From assembly GCF_900101525.1 (NCBI RefSeq), contig NZ_FMZD01000003.1:117650-181649 (forward strand): 64,000 nucleotides of DNA, given 5' to 3'. Source of the DNA: Marinilactibacillus psychrotolerans. Lineage in GTDB: Bacteria; Bacillota; Bacilli; Lactobacillales; Carnobacteriaceae_A. The notes beneath the pieces are model-generated. The model was given only the letters and a program-made list of their open reading frames with translations, was not told the DNA's origin and did not search any database. Of this stretch, positions 17,734 through 25,732 are shown in pieces. A program made the translations under genes and the position numbers. Numbering within the stretch: position 1 is the first letter of the stretch; each line of letters begins with the position of its first letter.

Positions 17734-18573
17734 TCAGTCTTTAGTCCCGATCAAAATCTCCATTTCTATTGTTATTTTTTCAGAAGGAGCTAAAATCAAT
17801 TGTTCTCTATTGGATTCTTCTATATTCCAACCAAGCGGCGTCATGTTCAGTAAATGTTCCCACAGTTCACTATTTAAATTGTGATCATAAGATACTGTTA
17901 TCCTATTTGCATTTGGATAATGCTGGTAAAATTTATTTAGAACATCTTTATTAGAATATGGAGTATTATTTTTTCCGATTAGCTCTCTAATTTCAATTAA
18001 GTACTTTTCTGACGGTACAACTTTTATGACTTGGCCGCCTGATTTAAGAAGTCGATCAAACTCTTTATAATTTGAAGGAGATAAAATATTAAAAATTGTG
18101 TCGTAGCTATTTGATGCAAAGGGAGAATGTGCTAAATCCGCTACACACCAGAAGGCGTCTGTATATGCTGCAGATGCTAATTGGATAGCATCTTTAGAGA
18201 TATCAAATCCTATATTAGTACCTTCCAGTCCCAATTTAATTAAATGCTGTAGGTGAGAACCTTCTCCGCAGCCAACATCTAAGTGAACACCATTTTTACA
18301 ATTTACTTCCGAGACTATATTTTTAAGCATAGGATACCACAGACCGTCTTCTGCAATTAGTCTTCTAGATTGCAACATATCTTTGTTGTATTCATTTTGT
18401 GGTTGCTTAAGCAGGAAATGTACTGTCCCTTTTTTAGAAAGATCAAATGAATGATGATTTGAACAGACTAATTGAAAGTCTTGAATAGGAATGAAATGAT
18501 CCTTGCAAATTGGGCATTGAAATAAGTCTAGATGATTATTTATAAATAATTTTGAGTTTTCTATTTTTTTCAT
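17734..18573 (-). CDS. RlmA-type 23S rRNA (guanine-N1)-methyltransferase
   Basis: About 279 residues. An N-terminal zinc finger (C-P-I-C and C-S-N-H-H-S-F-D) is followed by the motif D-x-S-K-K-G and a Rossmann methyltransferase domain with L-D-V-G-C-G-E-G-S and the F-N-I-L-S-P-S active region. This is the layout of RlmA(I)/RlmA(II), which methylate G745 or G748 of 23S rRNA; which base is modified cannot be told. I start at ATG after AGAGGA; the in-frame TTG five codons upstream overlaps that site. It is transcribed alone. Confidence 0.85.
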   Translation of the reverse strand: MKKIENSKLFINNHLDLFQCPICKDHFIPIQDFQLVCSNHHSFDLSKKGTVHFLLKQPQNEYNKDMLQSRRLIAEDGLWYPMLKNIVSEVNCKNGVHLDVGCGEGSHLQHLIKLGLEGTNIGFDISKDAIQLASAAYTDAFWCVADLAHSPFASNSYDTIFNILSPSNYKEFDRLLKSGGQVIKVVPSEKYLIEIRELIGKNNTPYSNKDVLNKFYQHYPNANRITVSYDHNLNSELWEHLLNMTPLGWNIEESNREQLILAPSEKITIEMEILIGTKD

Positions 18574-18688
18574 TTGATCCTCTTTCAATTTAAATTTTAA
18601 TAATTTTGGTTCATTATAAGTCTATATTCTAGGAGTACTATCAAATTCATGATATAACGAAATTAGAAAATAAGAAAGGATGATTTAT

Positions 18689-19120
18689 ATGCCATGGAAT
18701 ACAAACGACTATCCAGCATCAATGAAAAATTTAGATGGGGTAGTACGTAAAAAAGCAATTGATATCGGTAATGCATTATTGGACAGTAATTATCCAGAAG
18801 ATCGTGCTATTCCTATCGCAATTAGTCAAGCTAAAGAGTGGTATAAAGATGCTTCAGAAAAAGAAGTAAATTCATACAAATATCAAGAGAATCCTAAAAA
18901 GAGTGATGAACATGATGACGAAAGTAATACAGACCTACTCGATAATGATGTAAAAGTCTTTTTTAAAGAAGATGAATGGAAAGTGCAAACTCAAGGCGCT
19001 AAAAGACCAGATTCGACTTTCTCACACAAACAAGATGCAATTGATAGAGCCAAAGAAATTGCGCAAAATAAAAATAGTAAAGTAGTTCGCTATACAAAAG
19101 AAGGCAAGAAACAAGATTAA
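18689..19120 (+). CDS. YdaT-like general stress protein (DUF2188)
   Basis: 143 residues. The N-terminal part reads M-P-W-N-x-N-D-Y-P and has the A-I-x-I-A-x-x-Q-A-K-E-W motif of YdaT proteins; a charged linker follows, then a C-terminal DUF2188 domain (about 95–140) with W-K-V-Q and the A-I-D-R-A-K-E-I-A helix. Bacillus YdaT belongs to the general stress regulon; the molecular role is unknown. The ATG used has AAAGGA eight bases ahead. Single gene, convergent with arcA. Confidence 0.75.
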   Translation: MPWNTNDYPASMKNLDGVVRKKAIDIGNALLDSNYPEDRAIPIAISQAKEWYKDASEKEVNSYKYQENPKKSDEHDDESNTDLLDNDVKVFFKEDEWKVQTQGAKRPDSTFSHKQDAIDRAKEIAQNKNSKVVRYTKEGKKQD

Positions 19121-19126
19121 CCCTAT

Positions 19127-19173
19127 AAAAAGCAGGAAAAACTCAATTTTTAATGAGTTTTTCCTGCTTTTAC
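19127..19173. terminator. Bidirectional terminator between ydaT-like and arcA
   Basis: A stem of about 18 bp (19127–19145 with 19154–19171) has A and T flanks and suits both convergent genes. Confidence 0.9.
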
Positions 19174-19176
19174 TGT

Positions 19177-20406
19177 TTACCCTCGAGACAAAGGCATGCT
19201 CATACATCTCGGGCCACCACGGCCTCTTGAAAGCTCACTGGATGGAACTTCAAGTACTTTTACTCCGTACTCCCTCATTAAATCATTTGAAACATAATTA
19301 CGATTATAGGTAACAACTACTCCAGGTTCAATTGCTAAAGTATTTGATCCGTCATTCCATTGTTCTCTAGGTGCCGCGATAGCATCTCCTCCTCCACAAG
19401 GAATAAGAGCCAGCTCTGATATCTTCAAAGCTTCCATTAAAGCTTTGGAAAGATCTGTTTGATGTTTAACCTCGATTTCTCCTTTATGCTTACCTGGCTG
19501 AAGAACATAAACGGACATTTTACCATCTAGACTCTGAATACCAGGATGAATCGTAAATTTATCAGTATCTATCATTGTGAATACTGTGTCCAAATGCATC
19601 ATAGCTCTGACATGAGGAATTTCGATTGCTAATATTTTTTTGAAAGTACTATTACTAGAAAATAGTGTTTTAGCTAATTCTTCTATGGCACGTCCACTGG
19701 TTCTTTGAGAAATACCAATCGCTAATACTTCTTCATTCAATACTAACACGTCCCCTCCTTCTATAGAAGTGGAAACCATACGATCTCTCCAGATGTTTAA
19801 ACCAGAGTCTTTAAAGTCAGGATGATAGTTCACAATTATTTCCATGAATAAAGATTCACGCTTACGAGCGGTGTAAGTCATATTATTAATAGAAATGCCA
19901 CCACCTAAAATATTTGCAGGATCACGTGTATAATATAAATTAGGCATTGGCTGCATTAGAAATAACGATTTCTTTTGATGATCTGCGCTCCATGCTAATG
20001 AAGTTGAATGAATATCAACTTCGTCATTACGAATTCCTGCCATTATTTTATCCACCATGGACTGGGTATCCATGGAAAACAAATAGTTCGATAATTCATT
20101 CGCAATATCTATTTCGTGAATATCAGACTCATTTATAAATTGCTGAACGATTTTTTCTTTGCTATGAGAGTGTTCTATTGCTTCAGCAGCAAGTTTTTCA
20201 AGATAATATACCTGAGCACCATTATCTTTAAGAACATTTGCAAAAGCATCGTGTTCTTGTTGGATTATGGGTAAATAAGGGATATCATCAAATAATAAAT
20301 CATGCATTGTATTTGGAGTGAGGTTTTCCACTTCGCGTCCAGGTCTTTTCAATAGTACAGAATTCAATTTCGATATTTCTGATGTTACGTTAATATTTAA
20401 GCTCAT
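19177..20406 (-). CDS. arcA: Arginine deiminase
   Basis: Hydrolyses arginine to citrulline and ammonia, the first step of the ADI pathway. About 409 residues with the family motifs F-x-R-D-P in the form Y-Y-T-R-D-P, E-G-G-D-V, H-L-D-T-V-F-T-M and the C-terminal catalytic Cys in G-G-P-R-C-M-S-M-P. I start at the ATG after AGGAGGAC. arcB, arcC and arcD are not adjacent, so downstream enzymes must be elsewhere if the pathway is complete. Two ArgR-box-like sites and a promoter lie upstream. Confidence 0.96.
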   Translation of the reverse strand: MSLNINVTSEISKLNSVLLKRPGREVENLTPNTMHDLLFDDIPYLPIIQQEHDAFANVLKDNGAQVYYLEKLAAEAIEHSHSKEKIVQQFINESDIHEIDIANELSNYLFSMDTQSMVDKIMAGIRNDEVDIHSTSLAWSADHQKKSLFLMQPMPNLYYTRDPANILGGGISINNMTYTARKRESLFMEIIVNYHPDFKDSGLNIWRDRMVSTSIEGGDVLVLNEEVLAIGISQRTSGRAIEELAKTLFSSNSTFKKILAIEIPHVRAMMHLDTVFTMIDTDKFTIHPGIQSLDGKMSVYVLQPGKHKGEIEVKHQTDLSKALMEALKISELALIPCGGGDAIAAPREQWNDGSNTLAIEPGVVVTYNRNYVSNDLMREYGVKVLEVPSSELSRGRGGPRCMSMPLSRG

Positions 20407-20440
20407 GTTTGTCCTCCTAATCGACACACTCATAGATATA

Positions 20441-20469
20441 ATAATAAAGACTTTTTAAAAGAAAAACAA
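20441..20469 (-). promoter_or_regulatory. Candidate arcA promoter
   Basis: On the minus strand, TTGTTT (20464–20469) and TATTAT (20441–20446) are 17 bp apart, about 35 bp before the arcA start. Confidence 0.5.
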
Positions 20470-20513
20470 ACATATTAATTATTTGGTAAAAAATTCATTT
20501 CCCAGCAGTTATA

Positions 20514-20547
20514 TGGATATTTATACTTTTATATGAATGTTTAACCA
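20514..20547. promoter_or_regulatory. Tandem ArgR-box-like operator upstream of arcA
   Basis: TGGATATTTATACT (20514–20527) and TGAATGTTTAACCA (20534–20547) each match 11 of 14 positions of the ARG-box TGAATWWWWATTCA. They start 20 bp apart, as paired ARG boxes usually do, and lie about 45–80 bp beyond the -35 box, a position suited to activation by ArgR. Confidence 0.45.
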
Positions 20548-20551
20548 ATAA

Positions 20552-20606
20552 AAAAAGAATTTAGATTACCCAAAAGAATAACTTTGGCTTCATCTAAATT
20601 CTTTAT
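20552..20606 (-). terminator. Terminator downstream of the YtxH gene
   Basis: A 13-bp stem (20554–20566 with 20592–20604) with an inner CCAAAG/CTTTGG helix is followed by a T run on the minus strand. Confidence 0.8.
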
Positions 20607-20631
20607 AGTCTAGAATTATTTATGAATGTTC

Positions 20632-20952
20632 TTAAAGTTTTATATCAGGTACTGTCACTGGATCATCTTCTAAAGCATTATGCTCTGGAGGAGCAGCAAC
20701 TGTTTCTGGAACTGCTTCATACTCTACAGGTGGATTATAAACTTCATTATTTGTTATTTGTTCAGAAAATTTCATTTCAGCATTTTCTACCATATTATCG
20801 AGTTTGATAATCATTTTGTTTTTTGAGTCATTTGCTTTGCCTTTAAGATCTTGTTGCAATTCTTCTCCTGATTGTTTAGCAAGCATATAAGCTGCTGCTG
20901 CTCCTAAAGCACTACCTAGTGCAATTCCAAAACTAAAACTACTTTTTGACAT
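20632..20952 (-). CDS. YtxH-domain protein
   Basis: 106 residues. The first 25 form a glycine- and alanine-rich hydrophobic helix (F-G-I-A-L-G-S-A-L-G-A-A-A-A-Y), followed by a charged amphipathic helix and an acidic, proline-rich tail. That is the layout of YtxH/GvpP-like proteins, small membrane-associated proteins with no fixed function. ATG with AGGAGG. It follows the aminotransferase gene by two bases, so the two are almost certainly co-transcribed, and a terminator comes next. Confidence 0.75.
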   Translation of the reverse strand: MSKSSFSFGIALGSALGAAAAYMLAKQSGEELQQDLKGKANDSKNKMIIKLDNMVENAEMKFSEQITNNEVYNPPVEYEAVPETVAAPPEHNALEDDPVTVPDIKL

Positions 20953-20954
20953 TT

Positions 20955-22226
20955 TTAGTTGCCTCCTATAAAATTTTCACCATATTTTTCAAGTGTAACT
21001 AATTCAATACATATACATAGTGCTTCTAGCGCAACTTCTAATTTATCTAGTTCTATAAAGCTAGGTGCTAGTCTGATACTATTATCTAAGGGATTAATCC
21101 CATATGGATATGTTGCATTAGCTGGTGTTAATTGTATTCCAATTTCACCCATTTTGTCTACTATTTTGGTTGCACATCCATCCCTAGTGGTTAAATGAAC
21201 AAAGTAACCGCCTTTAGGATTAGTCCAATTGATAAACTTTTTTCTTTCCCCTGAAAAATATGCGCTAAGAATAGATTGTATCCAAACAAACTTAGGCTTT
21301 AAAATTTTTGCATGCTCTTCCATTAATTGTTGGATATTATTAGTATCTTTTAGAAAAAGCACATGTCTTTTTTGATTCAATTTATCAAAACTTATAATTT
21401 GTTTACTGAGTTCTTCCGCTAATCTAAGAATATTTTTTTCAGATGCTCCTACTGCAGCAACACCTGCGCCAGGAAACGTGATTTTTGAAGTAGACACAAA
21501 CATATAAGGTCGATTTGGAACATCAGATTTTTTGCAAGCTTCTAATAGATTCAATGCTTTCTCATGCTCATCATCTAGATGATGAACAACATATGCGTTA
21601 TCCCACATAATCAAAAAGTCTTCTGCTGCAGTATGCATTTCAGCTAATCTTTCAACTACTTCATCGGAATAAGTTTCTCCTGTGGGATTGCTATAAGTCG
21701 GCACACAAAAGATTCCCTTGATTGAAGAGTCTTGTGAAACAATCTTTTCGATCAGTTCCATATCAGGGCCTTCACCAGTTAATTCTACTGGAATCATTTT
21801 AATTCCCAGTCTTTCAAGGATTGACCAGTGGCGGTCATATCCAGGACTAGGACATAAAAATTTAACGTCCGCTTCTTTACTCCAAGGACTTTCTCCTGTA
21901 AACATTTCCATCATGAGGACCGCATACATAAGCTGTAAGCTAGAGTTTCCTCCTACTAGAGTCTCCTCAACTGAAGTCTCTAAAATGTCGCTAAAAAGCC
22001 TCCTAGCTTCTTTAATACCTAATAATCCACCATAGTTCCGTATATCTTGTTCATCTTCGCTCATCCAGTCAGAAAGATCTAATGCATTAAGCAAAGGTTT
22101 AGATAATTCTAGCTGTTGTCTAGAAGGGATTCCTCTGGTTATATTAATGTCAAATGGGCGCTTCTTATAAAGATTATATTGCATGCGAACTTGTTCTAAC
22201 CTTCCATCTAAATGGTTTTTATTCAT
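20955..22226 (-). CDS. PLP-dependent aminotransferase, aspartate aminotransferase type (PF12897-like)
   Basis: 423 residues, fold type I. Visible are N-Y-G-G-L-L-G near the N-terminus, V-G-G-N-S-S-L-Q, a C-P-S-P-G-Y-D-R-H segment, the Y-S-N-P-T-G-E cofactor-ring region, D-N-A-Y and the Schiff-base lysine in S-T-S-K-I-T-F-P-G-A-G. The type is that of the large aspartate/alanine-glyoxylate aminotransferases annotated as PF12897. The substrate is not certain; aspartate is most often reported for the group. The aspB gene found between ypmB and asnS in Bacillus is missing here, and this enzyme may fill that role. Confidence 0.85.
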   Translation of the reverse strand: MNKNHLDGRLEQVRMQYNLYKKRPFDINITRGIPSRQQLELSKPLLNALDLSDWMSEDEQDIRNYGGLLGIKEARRLFSDILETSVEETLVGGNSSLQLMYAVLMMEMFTGESPWSKEADVKFLCPSPGYDRHWSILERLGIKMIPVELTGEGPDMELIEKIVSQDSSIKGIFCVPTYSNPTGETYSDEVVERLAEMHTAAEDFLIMWDNAYVVHHLDDEHEKALNLLEACKKSDVPNRPYMFVSTSKITFPGAGVAAVGASEKNILRLAEELSKQIISFDKLNQKRHVLFLKDTNNIQQLMEEHAKILKPKFVWIQSILSAYFSGERKKFINWTNPKGGYFVHLTTRDGCATKIVDKMGEIGIQLTPANATYPYGINPLDNSIRLAPSFIELDKLEVALEALCICIELVTLEKYGENFIGGN

Positions 22227-22377
22227 ATAAACTCTCTCCTTTATTGAGAAGTAAAGCGAAGTATTTCGGACAATAGACTGTTACATCAAAGTATAGCTTA
22301 CTTTATTAAGAAAAGTAAACTACTATAAAATCCTACTCTAAAATTTATCATGTTATAAAGTGAAATTACTTTTTTAT

Positions 22378-22412
22378 AATAAAAAGACAGAGCACAGTTC
22401 CTACTCTGTCTT
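22378..22412 (-). terminator. Terminator of the dnaD–nth transcript
   Basis: A perfect 9-bp stem (22384–22392 with 22404–22412) is followed by TTTTTATTAT on the minus strand. Confidence 0.85.
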
Positions 22413-22416
22413 AATG

Positions 22417-23064
22417 TTATGCTCTAATCTGTTCTTTAATCTTTTCAATACATAAATTATGGTCGTGTGTTCGAGCGGGGCATTGATAACGACCAAAAAA
22501 TATCATTCGATGATGTGCAACACTCCAAAGGTCCTCAGGAAGTTTCTCCATCAAAGTATTTTCAACTTGTCTGACGGTTGCCTTTTGAGAACAGATATTA
22601 AATTTCTTACTAATTCTTTCTACGTGTGTATCTACAGCAATAGCTGGCTTATCAAAAGCCACACTCATCACTACATTAGCCGTTTTACGTCCAACTCCAG
22701 CGAGACTTTCTAATTCCTTATGAGTCGAGGGTACTTCTCCACCAAATTTTTCAACTAATTCTCTAGAACATTTTTTTATAAACTTAGATTTATTCCGATA
22801 TAAGCCAATTGTTTTAATTTTATCCATGATATCATCAAGCGGTGCTTCCATCATAAGTTCCGGGGTCGGATAGGCTTGAAATAATGCTGGTGTTATTTTA
22901 TTAACAGAAATATCTGTTGTTTGGGCACTTAAGATAACAGATATCAATAATTCAAAGGAATTTTTATGAACCAGTTCTGCTTTTGCATTCGGAAATAGTT
23001 TCCCCATTGCTTCTATTAATTCGATTGTCTCTTTGCTTGTTAATAATTTTTCTTTATCAGGCAT
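22417..23064 (-). CDS. nth: Endonuclease III, with incomplete iron-sulfur cysteine loop
   Basis: DNA glycosylase/AP lyase for oxidised pyrimidines. 215 residues with the helix-hairpin-helix L-A-G-V-G-R-K-T-A (the catalytic Lys is intact) and the catalytic Asp in A-V-D-T-H-V-E-R. The C-terminal loop that normally holds four cysteines (C-x6-C-x2-C-x5-C) has only two here, Cys195 and Cys205, in R-Y-Q-C-P-A-R and N-L-C-I-E, so a standard 4Fe-4S cluster cannot form. The enzyme is otherwise full length. It follows dnaD, as in Bacillus. Start ATG with GGGGAGGGG. Confidence 0.93.
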   Translation of the reverse strand: MPDKEKLLTSKETIELIEAMGKLFPNAKAELVHKNSFELLISVILSAQTTDISVNKITPALFQAYPTPELMMEAPLDDIMDKIKTIGLYRNKSKFIKKCSRELVEKFGGEVPSTHKELESLAGVGRKTANVVMSVAFDKPAIAVDTHVERISKKFNICSQKATVRQVENTLMEKLPEDLWSVAHHRMIFFGRYQCPARTHDHNLCIEKIKEQIRA

Positions 23065-23098
23065 TGAACCCCTCCCCCTATATTTAATAAAGATAAAA

Positions 23099-23806
23099 TC
23101 AATCTTTAAAATCTTTTAACCAATCATACATCGGAACGGGCTTCGAAGGTTGAGAAGTCGAAATAGAATCTTGTACCTTTTTATTTCGGTACTGTTTTGA
23201 TTCTTTTTCAACCTGGTCTTTGCTTCTAATATTTTTCTTTTCCCAGTTTAATAAAATTCGATCAATATACTTCAAACTATAAACTTGACTTAAGACCGCT
23301 TCTCTAAGTGCCATTTGAATAAGCTCAGGTTTATAATGATCTTCATCAATCCACATATTGAGTGTTTGTATTTCAATAGGAGAAAGAGGTCTCCCAAATT
23401 CCTTTTCAAATAGTTGATATAATTCTTTAGAATCAATTTCTGTCTGCATTTGCATTTTTTCGTTATTATTTTGTTTCAAGCATAATAGTACCTTTTCCCA
23501 AAGCAAATCAAAAGAGAACTCATCTTTGCTCTTACCCTCTTCATCAACTTTGGTATTGATGGTTAAAACATCCTTATTAATAAGAGCATGTACTTCTTTA
23601 AAGGCATCATCTCGTGAAATCTTCATTCTATCAGCGATTACATTAATATTTGGAAAGCCTTCACCTTGATCAACAAATGATTTTAACTGAATTAAAAAGA
23701 CCAGATTCTCATTTGAAAGACCGAGTTGTTTATAAGTTTGTAGTAAAAGGGTAGAAATCGTCACGTGTCCAGATTTTAACCATTCTTTAAACAACTCTTC
23801 GTTCAA
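23099..23806 (-). CDS. dnaD: DNA replication initiation protein DnaD
   Basis: Helps load the replicative helicase at oriC and restart sites. About 235 residues: N-terminal winged-helix oligomerisation domain (1–95), a variable linker, and the DnaD/DnaB2 helical domain (about 130–200) with F-G-R-P-L-S-P-I-E, Y-K-P-E-L-I-Q-M-A-L and Y-I-D-R-I-L-x-N-W, then a basic tail. GTG three codons upstream abuts AAAGG, so I prefer the TTG that follows GGGTGAGG. Position between asnS and nth matches Bacillus. Confidence 0.93.
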   Translation of the reverse strand: MNEELFKEWLKSGHVTISTLLLQTYKQLGLSNENLVFLIQLKSFVDQGEGFPNINVIADRMKISRDDAFKEVHALINKDVLTINTKVDEEGKSKDEFSFDLLWEKVLLCLKQNNNEKMQMQTEIDSKELYQLFEKEFGRPLSPIEIQTLNMWIDEDHYKPELIQMALREAVLSQVYSLKYIDRILLNWEKKNIRSKDQVEKESKQYRNKKVQDSISTSQPSKPVPMYDWLKDFKD

Positions 23807-23836
23807 TGGCCTCACCCTTTCGTATTATTTCAAGTC

Positions 23837-25132
23837 TTATGGATAGATTCTATTTAGTAAGCGTGGAAACGGAATCGCTTCACGGATATGTTCTGTACCA
23901 GATAACCAAGTAATGGTTCTTTCTAATCCTAAACCAAACCCAGAATGTGGAACACTTCCATATTTTCTCAGATCTAGATACCAGTCGTAGTCTTTGATGT
24001 CTAAGCCATGTTTTTCTAACTGGGTCTGCAAAGCTTCATAATCATCTTCACGTTGACTTCCGCCGATAATTTCTCCATAACCTTCTGGTGCAATCATATC
24101 TGCACACAATACAACATCATCTCTGTCAGGATGGGGCTTCATATAAAAAGGCTTAATTGCTTTAGGATAATTTAAAATGAAAACCGGCTGGTCATACTGG
24201 TTTGCAATAAAAGTTTCTTGTGGAGATCCAAAATCTTCTCCCCACTCAATCTCAAAATCATTTTCTTTTAGTAATTCAACTGCTTCGTCATAAGAAATTC
24301 TTGGGTAAGGTAATGTAGTATATTTTTTCAACAGTTCTTTATCTCTTTCTAAGATCTCAAGAGCCATATCACAATTATTCAAAACACTTTGAACAAGGTA
24401 AGCAACATATTTTTCTTGTATCTCCAAAGATTCCTCTTGGTTCATAAAAGCCATCTCAGGTTCAATCATCCAGAATTCAATCAAATGACGACGAGTTTTA
24501 GATTTTTCAGCTCTGAATGTAGGACCAAAAGAAAATACTTTTCCTAAAGCCATTGCAGCAGCTTCCATATACAACTGTCCACTTTGTGATAAGAAAGCAT
24601 CATACTCAAAGTATTGAGTATGGAAAAGTTCAGTCGTATCTTCTGCAGCGTTTCCTGTTAAAATTGGTGGATCAACTTTCAAGAAGCCTTCCTTATTGAA
24701 AAATTCATAAGTTGCTCGAATGACTTCATTACGAATCTGCATAATTGCATGTTGTTTAGACGAACGTAACCATAGATGACGATGATCCATTAAGAACTCA
24801 GTTCCATGTTCCTTAGGAGTAATAGGATAATCTTTCGATTCACCGATAATTTCAATTTCTTTAACATGGATCTCATAACCAAATTTTGAACGTGTATCCT
24901 CTTGTATAATTCCAGTTACCCATACAGAAGATTCTTGAGTCAAACTTTTGGCTAAATCAAAAACTGGTTCTTCAACTTCGCTTTTAACTACAACTCCTTG
25001 AAAATATGCAGATCCATCTCGTAGCTGAAGGAATGCAATTTTTCCACTTGAACGTTTATTTGAAATCCATCCCCCAATTGTTACTGTTTCACCTATATGT
25101 TTAGGGGCTTCAATAATTCTAATTTTTTCCAA
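23837..25132 (-). CDS. asnS: Asparaginyl-tRNA synthetase
   Basis: Class II enzyme charging tRNA-Asn. 431 residues: OB-fold anticodon-binding domain (1–110), then the catalytic domain with motif 2 [11 protein letters not shown] and motif 3 G-L-G-L-E-R. Residues typical of AsnRS rather than AspRS are visible around G-S-Q-R-E-D. TTG start after AAGGAG. Part of the ypmB–asnS–dnaD–nth run. Confidence 0.96.
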   Translation of the reverse strand: MEKIRIIEAPKHIGETVTIGGWISNKRSSGKIAFLQLRDGSAYFQGVVVKSEVEEPVFDLAKSLTQESSVWVTGIIQEDTRSKFGYEIHVKEIEIIGESKDYPITPKEHGTEFLMDHRHLWLRSSKQHAIMQIRNEVIRATYEFFNKEGFLKVDPPILTGNAAEDTTELFHTQYFEYDAFLSQSGQLYMEAAAMALGKVFSFGPTFRAEKSKTRRHLIEFWMIEPEMAFMNQEESLEIQEKYVAYLVQSVLNNCDMALEILERDKELLKKYTTLPYPRISYDEAVELLKENDFEIEWGEDFGSPQETFIANQYDQPVFILNYPKAIKPFYMKPHPDRDDVVLCADMIAPEGYGEIIGGSQREDDYEALQTQLEKHGLDIKDYDWYLDLRKYGSVPHSGFGLGLERTITWLSGTEHIREAIPFPRLLNRIYP

Positions 25133-25168
25133 TGTTCAGTCTCCTTATCCTAAATACTTTTTCAATTA

Positions 25169-25642
25169 TTATATATTATCTATAGTTTTTAACCATTCAC
25201 CATCTTCTAAATTTAAGATGTAATATCCTAAACGTCCATTTTCATTTCGGTAGCTCACTTCCCAGATAGGCGTATTATTATCCATCCCTATACGAGCTTC
25301 TAATATTTTCGCAGGTTGACGAGCTTCTCTTGTTCTTTGAATAGCTTGTTGTTTAATAATTGTTTCTTCAACGGGAATAGAAGTTGTTTCACCGTTATCC
25401 TGATTGATTAATACAACTAACTCAGTTTCCTCTTCAGTTTTACCCACTACAGCAAAGAACGTTTCACTGTCATTATACCAATAAAATTCTTCTGGTGTAA
25501 TGATTTCAGAATGTGTCATTGCATATTCAAAGGCTTGATTTTTAGAATTGTTGTATGGAGCAACAGATCTTCTGTATAGTACAATTGTGCCTGCTATCAG
25601 CATAATCAAGAATACAGCAAGGCCAATAAAAAATTTTTTCAA
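25169..25642 (-). CDS. ypmB: YpmB-like membrane-anchored protein (DUF5590/PepSY)
   Basis: 157 residues with one N-terminal membrane helix (about 4–23) and an extracytoplasmic part that has two PepSY-like repeats, the first with Y-N-D-S-E-T-F-F-A-V-V-G and the second ending W-E-V-S-Y. Bacillus YpmB is upstream of aspB-asnS with the same layout; the role is unknown. TTG start with GAGGGA. First gene of the asnS operon; a short gap separates it from dinG. Confidence 0.8.
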   Translation of the reverse strand: MKKFFIGLAVFLIMLIAGTIVLYRRSVAPYNNSKNQAFEYAMTHSEIITPEEFYWYNDSETFFAVVGKTEEETELVVLINQDNGETTSIPVEETIIKQQAIQRTREARQPAKILEARIGMDNNTPIWEVSYRNENGRLGYYILNLEDGEWLKTIDNI

Positions 25643-25732
25643 TTTATTTCCCTCACAGTCTTAAAGTTCAACTATCTAAGTATATCAAATTAAGGTTTAG
25701 AAATAAATATTATTAGACACTTTCGCTTTTTT

